From Candidatus Fermentibacterota bacterium (GTDB lineage: Bacteria > Fermentibacterota > Fermentibacteria > Fermentibacterales > Fermentibacteraceae), in assembly GCA_022703195.1 (NCBI GenBank), contig JAKLEF010000055.1:1-9751 (forward strand): 9,751 bases of DNA, read 5' to 3'. Below the pieces are notes generated by a model. That model saw only the letters and a program-made list of their open reading frames with translations, was not told where the DNA came from and did no database searches. A program made the position numbers and the translations under genes. Positions 1 through 5,880 of the stretch are shown piece after piece; position 1 is the stretch's first letter; each line of letters starts with the position of its first letter.

Positions 1-266
1 AGTGTCGGCGAGTTGCCCGTATCGAACCCGGGGAGCATGACGCCACCGCGCTCGCCCGCCAGGATCCAGCCCGGGTTCCCGGTCTTGAGTGCCCGCGCCT
101 CCTCCACCGATCCGGCGGGGACGATCGAGTCGGCGCCCTTCTCCAGGGCCAGGCACGCGAATGTGCCTGCCCTGAAGACGTCTATGACCACACAGAGGCC
201 GCCGGCCCCGTCAGCGCCATCCAGGAGGGACAGGCGCCTCACGGCCGGCGCCCCGGGGCGCCTCAT
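1..266 (-). CDS. comB: ComB-like 2-phosphosulfolactate phosphatase, N-terminal 88 codons (runs off left edge)
   Basis: Partial gene whose 3' part lies beyond the left edge. The 88 visible residues carry the signature blocks of the 2-phosphosulfolactate phosphatase family (COG2045): VVIDVFRAGT at residues 26-35, a GA.SIVP...EEA block at 44-57, LAGERGG at 69-75 and GFDTGNSP at 80-87. The known archaeal enzyme is Mg-dependent and removes phosphate from 2-phospho-3-sulfolactate in coenzyme M synthesis. Many bacterial homologues exist and their roles are mostly unproven. No signal peptide is seen, so it is probably cytoplasmic. The ATG at 266-264 overlaps the TGA of the upstream thiol-redox gene as ATGA, which implies translational coupling. 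An in-frame GTG eight codons downstream is a less likely start because it has no better Shine-Dalgarno. About 150 more residues would be expected outside the window. The family call is firm; the substrate in this organism is inferred. Confidence 0.82.
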   Translation of the reverse strand, partial: MRRPGAPAVRRLSLLDGADGAGGLCVVIDVFRAGTFACLALEKGADSIVPAGSVEEARALKTGNPGWILAGERGGVMLPGFDTGNSPT

Positions 267-1909
267 CGCTGGCTCAGGACCGACAGCACCTCGTCTATGT
301 CGGGGAGCTCGGGGATCTCGTAAATGCGTGACCAGATCAGGCTGCCGTTCTCGTCCAGCAGGAGGTTGGCCCTCTCGGAGAAACCCTCCTTCCCGCGAAG
401 GAGCCCCAGCTTCCCGGCGACTCCGCCGTGCGGCCAGAAGTCGGAAAGGATCCGGAGGTTCTTGAGGCCCATCTCCCTTGACCACGCATGCTTGGCCGGC
501 CATGCATCGACGCTGATCCCGACCGGGGTGGTGTTCATGGACTCGAACCGGTAGTATGCGTCCTCGAGGGACTGCATCTGCCTCGTGCACACAGGGGTGA
601 AGGCCAGGGGGTGGAAGGAGAGGAGCACCTTCCTGCCCATCAGCTCCGAGAGTGAGAACTCGACGTTGTGCTGGTCCCTGAGCACGAAATCCATCACGGT
701 GTCGCCCTCGGATAGCAGCATGAACCGACCTCCCGCCTTCTGCGCGGCCAGGGCCGCTTCTATCTGGCTCCTGAGGGTCTGCTCGCCCGCGGGATCGTAT
801 CCGCGCGAGGAGTAGACCACGCTGCCGTCCATCCCTATCACGTAGAACGTGGGGATCCCGGTGACCAGATAGGCCTCGGCCACCTCGTCGCCGCCGATCA
901 CTATCGGATAGGTGTACCCGTTCTCGGCCATGAACGCCGCCGGATCGCCGTCCTCCCACACGTTCACGCCGATTATCCTCACCGGCCTGCCCTCGAATTC
1001 CTCGTAGAGGGCCTGGATGCCGGGCATGGCGCTGGCGCACGGCCCGCACCACGTCGCCCAGAAGTCCAGTACAACGACGTTCCCGGCCAGATCGGAGAGG
1101 GTCATCAGCTCACCGTCGGGGGTTTCGAGGGTCCAGTCGGGAGCCTGGGATCCGTTGCCGAGGACGCTGCTGTAGTCCTCGGTCTGTATGCCGTCGGGGA
1201 TGTCGGCGAGCCTGTAGGCCTCGGGGCCGGGAGCGGGGTCGAGGACCGCGAGATTCGCGATCTCGAGGATCTGGGCGCCTGTCATGTCCTCTTCGGAGGC
1301 GAAGCGCTCGACCCTCCTCGGGAGATGGTCATCCCTTCCTATGAACCAGCGCGCGCTCTCGATGCCGTCCTGGTAGACCACGAAGACCACGTCGCAGGGA
1401 ACGCCGCCGACCGAGTCGACCCGCTCCCATGCGATGCTGTCGGCCTCGATCTCGGAGGTGAAGGGCTCATCCACCACGTACTCGATCATCAGGCCGTAGA
1501 AGGCGAATTCCAGAAGATCAGTGGCACCGGCCTCCAGGGAGCCCCGGGAGAGCAGAAGGGCTGATCTGTCGAGCACCCAGGCGCTGTCGCCGTCGGAAGC
1601 TATCGTCAGGGAGGGCAGGATGTCGCCGGTATCGAGGGTGTCGGCGTCGAATTCAACCCTGAGGAGCGGGAAGTCTCCGTCTGCGGTCCTGCCGGCCATG
1701 ATCGTGCCCGTGAAGGGCGGGATCATCTCCTCGAGATCTCCCGACCCGGAGAGCATGAAGTCGTATTCCACGGCCATCACCTGCGCCGCAGCCGAGTCGG
1801 CGGCCCTCATCAGAGAAACTGGATCGGGCGATGCCGGTACGGGTGCCGGTCCGCATGCGATCAGCAGAGGAACGAGCACAACTGGCGCCAGTGCAGCGAC
1901 GGTTCTCAT
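263..1909 (-). CDS. Lipoprotein fusing LolA-like region, TlpA-type thioredoxin and peroxiredoxin
   Basis: This 548-residue protein has a lipoprotein signal with lipobox LLIAC (Cys19), so it is probably anchored on the periplasmic side of a membrane. Residues about 30-230 are a beta-rich region resembling the LolA-fold/DUF2092-type domain often found before TlpA modules. Residues about 250-390 are a TlpA/ResA-like thioredoxin with FWATWCGPC (Cys288, Cys291) and the cis-proline motif GIPT (Pro353). Residues 397-548 are an AhpC/TSA-family peroxiredoxin with PLAFTPVC (Pro434, Thr438, peroxidatic Cys441) and a likely catalytic Arg513. The expected role is periplasmic thiol/disulfide exchange, with the thioredoxin domain perhaps recycling the peroxiredoxin in cis. 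The ATG at 1909 has AGGAAGG six bases upstream. The gene sits just below a strong terminator and is coupled by ATGA to the ComB-like gene. The peroxiredoxin part has its own strong internal start (separate entry), so two products are possible. Confidence 0.88.
   Translation of the reverse strand: MRTVAALAPVVLVPLLIACGPAPVPASPDPVSLMRAADSAAAQVMAVEYDFMLSGSGDLEEMIPPFTGTIMAGRTADGDFPLLRVEFDADTLDTGDILPSLTIASDGDSAWVLDRSALLLSRGSLEAGATDLLEFAFYGLMIEYVVDEPFTSEIEADSIAWERVDSVGGVPCDVVFVVYQDGIESARWFIGRDDHLPRRVERFASEEDMTGAQILEIANLAVLDPAPGPEAYRLADIPDGIQTEDYSSVLGNGSQAPDWTLETPDGELMTLSDLAGNVVVLDFWATWCGPCASAMPGIQALYEEFEGRPVRIIGVNVWEDGDPAAFMAENGYTYPIVIGGDEVAEAYLVTGIPTFYVIGMDGSVVYSSRGYDPAGEQTLRSQIEAALAAQKAGGRFMLLSEGDTVMDFVLRDQHNVEFSLSELMGRKVLLSFHPLAFTPVCTRQMQSLEDAYYRFESMNTTPVGISVDAWPAKHAWSREMGLKNLRILSDFWPHGGVAGKLGLLRGKEGFSERANLLLDENGSLIWSRIYEIPELPDIDEVLSVLSQR
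719..733 (-). promoter_or_regulatory. Internal ribosome binding site and ATG for a free-standing peroxiredoxin
   Basis: Inside the fusion gene, a GGAGGT Shine-Dalgarno (733-728) lies six bases before an in-frame ATG (721-719, Met397). Starting here would give a complete 152-residue peroxiredoxin with no signal peptide, close to the usual length of AhpE-type peroxiredoxins (about 150 residues). The upstream frame is open through this point, so the site is nested in the longer fusion. It may be a leftover from two formerly separate genes or a working second start. The motif and spacing are read directly from the sequence; use of the site is inferred. Confidence 0.55.
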
Positions 1910-1930
1910 GGCGGGCCTTCCTAGAGGGTC

Positions 1931-1969
1931 GATAAAAAGGGGTGCGGCCGGCGGCAGCCGGCCGCACCC
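1931..1969 (-). terminator. Strong rho-independent terminator downstream of the M28 peptidase gene
   Basis: On the minus strand a perfect 13-bp GC-rich stem (arms 1957-1969 and 1940-1952, four-base loop 1953-1956) is followed by one C and then five Ts (1938-1934). It begins about nine bases after the peptidase stop codon. Only 24 bases separate the T-run from the start codon of the thiol-redox lipoprotein, so that gene must rely on read-through or on a promoter at or upstream of the hairpin. Confidence 0.88.
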
Positions 1970-1977
1970 GCCGGATC

Positions 1978-3546
1978 CTATCTCAGGACTGTGAACAGGG
2001 CCGTGTCGGACGATCCGCCGGACGAGGCCTCCAGGACGAAGACGCCGGCTGGCAGAGCCGAGACGTCGATGGAGAACGACGTGCCCTCGCCCGCGAGGTT
2101 GCCGCGGAGAGCCACCCTGCCCGAGATGTCGTACACGGAGTAGGACGGCCCGGCGAGGCTGCCCGATACTCCGAAGGTGACGAGACCGGTCGAGGGGTTG
2201 GGGCCGACGCCGGTGATGACGAACGAACCGGGCACGGAGCCCGAGCCTTCATCCTCGATGCCGTAGCCGCCCAGGGGCTCGGCGAAGTAGGCCGCGGCGG
2301 CGATCGCTCCCCTGGCGCAATCCGTTCCGAACGGGAAGTACGACATGTAGTTGGCCAGGATGTCGCTGGTCTGGTGGTAGTAGGGGTTGGCGTCGAACGC
2401 GTTCTCGATGCCCAGGATCGCAGGGTAGCCCTGGTCCCAGAACGACGAATGGTCGCTGTAGGTGGTGCCGGGGCTGTACTCGGTGATGACGTCGAGGGCG
2501 GGCACGTACGTGTCGCAGATGGCGTCGAAGGCAAGCGCCAGCCCGTTGGACGAGGTGTTGTACGGCACCCACATCGAGGCGTCGCCCGCGGGCCCGTACA
2601 GGATCATGTCGAAGTTCAGGACTGCGATGATGTCCTCGTCCGCCGAGGCGCACTGGTCGGCGTAGTAGGCGCTTCCGTAGAGCCCCTGTTCCTCGCCGCC
2701 GAAGCAGACGAACCTGACTGTGTTGGCGAAATAGAAGCCGGACATCGCCCTGGCCGCCTCGACCACCGCGGCCGAACCGCTGGCGTTGTCGTCGGCCCCC
2801 GGAGCGTTGGTGGTGGCCTGCGGCGAGGTGGAGTCGAGATGCCCGCAGATGATCACTATCTTCGTCGAATCCTCGATGCCCTGGATCTCTCCGATCACGT
2901 TCTCGCAGTCGTACGAGCCCATGTCGAAGTACTGCAGCTCGGCCGGGATTCCGTAGTCGTCGAGCCTGTCCTGGACGTACAGGGCGGCGGTGTCGTAGCC
3001 GTCGGTGCTGGAATACCGGGTAAGGTAGTCCTGCATGTCCTGGATGGTGGTCTGGAAGCTCGTCTCGTCTACGATCGACACGATGTCGGCAACGAAGTCG
3101 TCCATCCCCCCGTCTCGGGCGGGCATGTACAGGTCCACAGGCTCCCGGAGCACCGTTTCACGAAGGGGCTGCACGAGCCTGATCCCGGGCAGGGCGGGAA
3201 GGGATGCGGGGGATGTGGAGAGTTCCACGACCGTCACATCGCCGTTCTGGTAGAGCGGAGTCCCGATGCCGACGGCGGAGACGGCACCCTGCGGCGAAGC
3301 GGCATGTACGACCGCGTAGTCACCAGGATCGCGGAAGGATGGATCGAGCAGGGTTGCGAATCTGAGGTCAGCAGCGCCTTCCGGGGCGCCCGAGCAGAGT
3401 GCCCAGCCATCGGCGACGTAATAGAAGTCGAAGTCCGAGGTCCACTCCTGGGCGTAGAGGTCTCCCGTCCCGGTTTCCATGACGTAGAGGGCATCCGCCG
3501 ATGCGACGGCGGAAGCGGCGAACAGGGCCAACATCAGTCTGGGCAT
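1978..3546 (-). CDS. Secreted M28-family zinc metallopeptidase with C-terminal sorting domain
   Basis: This 522-residue exported peptidase probably has aminopeptidase-type activity. Residues 1 to about 18 form a signal peptide ending near ASA-DA. Residues about 20-150 are a pro-region without recognised motifs. The M28 catalytic domain spans about 160-420 and has a full metal and active-site set: CGHLD (His236, Asp238), GADDN (Asp252), GGEEQG (Glu285 as general base, Glu286), LNFDM (Asp313), the SDHSSFWDQGYP substrate-pocket motif (His366), and YYHQTSD (His391 as the last zinc ligand). Residues about 441-522 are a Por/type IX-like sorting domain (VGPNPSTG, SVYDISGRV, LPAGVF, ending FTVLR). 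The protein is therefore expected at the cell surface or outside the cell. The ATG at 3546 has AGGAG seven bases upstream. A TTGTGA-17-TATCAT promoter precedes the gene and a strong terminator follows it, so it may be a single-gene unit. The exact peptide specificity cannot be read. Confidence 0.93.
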   Translation of the reverse strand: MPRLMLALFAASAVASADALYVMETGTGDLYAQEWTSDFDFYYVADGWALCSGAPEGAADLRFATLLDPSFRDPGDYAVVHAASPQGAVSAVGIGTPLYQNGDVTVVELSTSPASLPALPGIRLVQPLRETVLREPVDLYMPARDGGMDDFVADIVSIVDETSFQTTIQDMQDYLTRYSSTDGYDTAALYVQDRLDDYGIPAELQYFDMGSYDCENVIGEIQGIEDSTKIVIICGHLDSTSPQATTNAPGADDNASGSAAVVEAARAMSGFYFANTVRFVCFGGEEQGLYGSAYYADQCASADEDIIAVLNFDMILYGPAGDASMWVPYNTSSNGLALAFDAICDTYVPALDVITEYSPGTTYSDHSSFWDQGYPAILGIENAFDANPYYHQTSDILANYMSYFPFGTDCARGAIAAAAYFAEPLGGYGIEDEGSGSVPGSFVITGVGPNPSTGLVTFGVSGSLAGPSYSVYDISGRVALRGNLAGEGTSFSIDVSALPAGVFVLEASSGGSSDTALFTVLR

Positions 3547-3593
3547 TCATCGACTCCTGTCTATGCGGGATGATTGATGCCGACGGTGCCGGT

Positions 3594-3622
3594 ATGATAA
3601 TTTCCCGGAGCCACCTTCACAA
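3594..3622 (-). promoter_or_regulatory. Candidate sigma-70-type promoter for the M28 peptidase gene
   Basis: On the minus strand, TTGTGA (3622-3617, four of six matches to the -35 consensus) is followed after exactly 17 bases by TATCAT (3599-3594, five of six to the -10). The predicted start near 3587 would leave a leader of about 40 bases before the ATG at 3546, which fits. The rest of the divergent spacer (3547-3716) shows no convincing promoter for the rightward gene and no other structure. Confidence 0.5.
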
Positions 3623-3716
3623 GAAAACTACTCCGTTCATGCAGGTGCGGTTCCCGGACTGGCTGCCGCCCCTTCCGAGCGGATATCTTCGGCAATCCTG
3701 CAGGAAGGAGGCTTCG

Positions 3717-4331
3717 GTGAGCAGATTCCGGCTGGTTCCGACAGCCCTTGTTGTTCTCGCAGCAGCATGCGGCGGCAGATCCGAGCTCCGCGTCACCAAC
3801 GACCTGGGCTCCTATGACATATGCGCGGTGTACGCATTCCCCGACTCGTCGCTGAAGAGGGGCCAGAACCTCCTGGAGGGCAGGATACAGCCCGGCGAGG
3901 TCGTGACTTTCGAGATGGCCCGCGGGACGTACAACGTCATCGTCGTCGACGAGGACGACGACTCGTACGACTATCCCGGCCTGCCGCTGGACGAGAACGG
4001 GCACGACCTGCTGGTCAAGCTCGAGGACTTCAACATGGGCCATGTCCACTCGGGCGAAGGAACCCTCCCGATCACCATCGAGAACGGCCTAGGCTCGATC
4101 ACGATCTACTTCGCCTACGCCTCGCTGACCACTTCGGGATGGGGCGAGGACATGCTTCGCACCACCGTGCTCGTACCGGGCGAGGAACTGACGATCTGGG
4201 TGATGCCCGGGAACTGGAACGTCAGGCTCGAGGACGAGTACGGCGAGGCCTACGTACTGACCGGCATCGAACTGGGCGGCGGCACCGACGGCTATTCGCA
4301 CGTCCTGACGATGGCGGACAGGGAGATCTGA
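3717..4331 (+). CDS. Putative lipoprotein with two tandem copies of a 95-residue beta-rich domain
   Basis: This 204-residue protein starts at GTG 3717, chosen because AAGGAGG ends five bases upstream and the start gives a clean lipoprotein signal (LVVLAAAC, lipobox Cys18). The frame is open further upstream to 3501, but that would bury the signal peptide. The mature part is two copies of one domain with no gaps between the aligned motifs: NDLGS (28-32) and NGLGS (123-127), PGE (59-61 and 154-156), and TYNV (71-74) and NWNV (166-169), all offset by 95 residues. Each copy looks like a beta-sandwich with an acidic stretch after the last motif (VVDEDDDSYDY; LEDEYGEAY). The second copy has the WGEDML motif seen in an uncharacterised lipoprotein domain with a W-G-[DE]-D-x-L pattern; the first has a diverged RGQNLL. 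No catalytic motif is visible, and a surface-binding or structural role is possible. The persulfide dioxygenase gene starts 32 bases after the stop, so the two are probably co-transcribed. Confidence 0.82.
   Translation: MSRFRLVPTALVVLAAACGGRSELRVTNDLGSYDICAVYAFPDSSLKRGQNLLEGRIQPGEVVTFEMARGTYNVIVVDEDDDSYDYPGLPLDENGHDLLVKLEDFNMGHVHSGEGTLPITIENGLGSITIYFAYASLTTSGWGEDMLRTTVLVPGEELTIWVMPGNWNVRLEDEYGEAYVLTGIELGGGTDGYSHVLTMADREI
3786..4331 (+). repeat. Internal tandem domain duplication in the lipoprotein (95-residue period)
   Basis: Residues 24-118 and 119 to about 204 of the lipoprotein are two diverged copies. The shared motifs keep an ungapped 95-codon offset (LGS, PGE, and the aromatic-asparagine-valine motif). 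Similarity is clear in protein but weak in DNA, so the duplication is old. Confidence 0.75.
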
Positions 4332-4363
4332 GGCGGCGAACAGCGGCCGGAGGGAGGGCCGGG

Positions 4364-5764
4364 ATGCATCTGTCCAGCTTCTTCGTCGAAGGCATCGCCC
4401 ATCGATCCTATCTCCTGGGTGGAGACAGGAGCTGCGCGATCGTCGATCCTTCTCGTGACGTGGGCATCTACATCGAGGCAGCCGCGAAACTCGGGCTCAG
4501 GATCACTCACATCCTCGAAACGCATCTGCACGCCGACTTCATCTCGGGCCACATGGACCTGGCCGCGGCGACAGGGGCGAAGATCGTGGCGCCGGCCGCC
4601 GCCCGCTGCGGATTCGACCACACCCCTGTCGCAGAAGGCGACACCGTTCAGATCGACAGGCTCAGCATCTCCGTGCTCGACACCCCCGGCCACACGCCCG
4701 AGCATGTCTCCTACGTCGTCACCGACCTGTCCAGGGGCGCGGAGCCCTCGGCGGTCTTCACAGGAGACACCATCTTCGCAGGCGACACGGGACGTCCCGA
4801 CATATTCCCCGACAGGGCATCCGAACTGACCGCGAAGCTCTACGAAAGCATCCGCAGGCTCATGGCGCTGCCTGACGGCTGCCTCGTGCTCCCGGCGCAC
4901 GGAGCGGGCTCCCTCTGCGGCAGGTCGATAGGAACCATGCCCTTGACGACGATAGGCTACGAGAAGGCGTCGAATCCCGTCCTCTCGATGGATGCGGGAG
5001 GCTTCGCGGCGGAGCTCGCGAAGGCCGGCCCGCCCGTCCCCGACCATTTCCTCAGGTGCGGGCCGGTGAACGCCGCAGGTCCGGCCCTGCTGTCGGACCT
5101 CCCTCCGGCCCCTCAGCTGGGTTCCGACGACTTCGCCTCGAGGATCGAGGCCGGGGCAATCGTGGTCGACACGAGGAGCTACGATGCCTTCGGAGGCATG
5201 CATGTCCCGGGCTCCCTGTCGATTGACCTGGACGGCAACTTCTCGACGATGGCGGGATGGGTGGTGCCTCATTCGCGGAGCATCCTGGTCGTGGCCCAGC
5301 CCGGTCGGGCCGGGGAGGCACTCGCCTGCCTCAGGAGAGTCGGTCTCGACACCGTGGCCGGCACCCTGGCCGGCGGGATGTTCGCCTGGGCCCGCTCGGG
5401 CAAGCCTGTCAGCAGGGTCTACCAGGTCTCCCCCGGCGAGCTCGGCGCCATACTCGACGGCGGCGACGGCTGGAGACTGGTGGATGTCCGATCTCCCGCG
5501 GAGTACGCGGCCTTCCACCTGAAGGAGGCGGTCAACATCCCCGTGGCCGACCTCAGGACGAGGTCCCGCGAACTCGTCCCGACCACGCCGACCCTCGTGA
5601 TGTGCGGCTCGGGCCGCCGTTCGATCCTCGGAGCGAGCATGCTCCTGCGAGGCGGTCTCAAGACGGTGTTCAACCTCGCGGGCGGGCTGCCGGCGGCCGT
5701 CAGGAGCATGAAGAGGCTCGACGGCTTGTTCGAAGGGGATCCCAAGAACCTCGTTTCGGGGTGA
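4364..5764 (+). CDS. Persulfide dioxygenase (ETHE1/CstB-like metallo-beta-lactamase fold) fused to two rhodanese domains
   Basis: This 466-residue protein has no signal peptide and is probably cytoplasmic. Residues 1 to about 240 form a metallo-beta-lactamase-fold domain of the ETHE1/CstB persulfide dioxygenase group: THLHAD (His54, His56, Asp58), TPGH (His110), FTGDTIFAGDTGRPD (Asp135), LPAHGAGSLCG (His179, Cys185) and IGYEKASNP. In ETHE1 the mononuclear iron is held by residues matching His54, His110 and Asp135. The usual second His of HxHxDH is Phe59 here. Residues about 255-350 are a rhodanese domain that lacks its cysteine (VVAQPGR, Ala311). Residues about 355-450 are an apparently active rhodanese with the loop CGSGRRS (Cys414). 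The expected role is oxidation of glutathione- or low-molecular-weight-thiol persulfide to sulfite, with rhodanese sulfur transfer to thiosulfate, as in sulfide detoxification. The start has GAGGG five bases upstream. It lies 32 bases after the lipoprotein gene. Confidence 0.9.
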   Translation: MHLSSFFVEGIAHRSYLLGGDRSCAIVDPSRDVGIYIEAAAKLGLRITHILETHLHADFISGHMDLAAATGAKIVAPAAARCGFDHTPVAEGDTVQIDRLSISVLDTPGHTPEHVSYVVTDLSRGAEPSAVFTGDTIFAGDTGRPDIFPDRASELTAKLYESIRRLMALPDGCLVLPAHGAGSLCGRSIGTMPLTTIGYEKASNPVLSMDAGGFAAELAKAGPPVPDHFLRCGPVNAAGPALLSDLPPAPQLGSDDFASRIEAGAIVVDTRSYDAFGGMHVPGSLSIDLDGNFSTMAGWVVPHSRSILVVAQPGRAGEALACLRRVGLDTVAGTLAGGMFAWARSGKPVSRVYQVSPGELGAILDGGDGWRLVDVRSPAEYAAFHLKEAVNIPVADLRTRSRELVPTTPTLVMCGSGRRSILGASMLLRGGLKTVFNLAGGLPAAVRSMKRLDGLFEGDPKNLVSG

Positions 5765-5805
5765 CAGGCCGGGGCATCGGCGGATCCTGGTCCTCCCGGC
5801 CGCGA

Positions 5806-5833
5806 TTGTCCCGAACCGGTGCGGGTCTATATT
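5806..5833 (+). promoter_or_regulatory. Candidate promoter for the sodium:solute symporter gene
   Basis: In the 116-base gap after the persulfide dioxygenase, TTGTCC (5806-5811, four of six) is followed after 16 bases by TATATT (5828-5833, five of six). Transcription from about 5840 would leave a leader of about 40 bases. It suggests the transporter can be expressed apart from the two genes before it. Confidence 0.45.
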
Positions 5834-5880
5834 CCGATTCCGTGTCCGATGGCTCGGTGCGTTCAACCGGAGGGGCGTCG

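Noticed and set aside
13..465. 150-codon plus-strand frame at the left edge
   Set aside because: Low-complexity Pro/Arg/Ser composition, antisense to the ComB-like and peroxiredoxin coding regions.
1942..3573. 543-codon open frame on the plus strand opposite the M28 peptidase
   Set aside because: It is antisense to a clear peptidase with complete active site; its translation is low-complexity in V, G, R, D and E with no domain. It is a GC-rich shadow.
3501..3716. Upstream extension of the lipoprotein frame to an earlier ATG
   Set aside because: It would overlap the divergent peptidase gene and bury a clean lipoprotein signal; the GTG at 3717 has an AAGGAGG in the right place.
3641..3716. 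Promoter for the lipoprotein gene (TATCTT near 3684-3689)
   Set aside because: The -10 match is only partial and no -35 hexamer lies at the proper distance.
5767..5801. Possible hairpin after the persulfide dioxygenase (7-bp stem, 21-base loop)
   Set aside because: The loop is large, there is no T-run, and in such GC-rich sequence a short stem is expected by chance.
4292..5866. 524-codon minus-strand open frame opposite the persulfide dioxygenase
   Set aside because: Arg/Gly/His-rich composition with no motif; the opposite strand encodes an unmistakable metallo-beta-lactamase-rhodanese protein.
5257..5880. Long N-terminal extension of the symporter frame into the preceding gene
   Set aside because: The extension is an Arg/Gly-rich shadow of the rhodanese region; the ATG at 5881 has a strong Shine-Dalgarno and begins at the first membrane helix.
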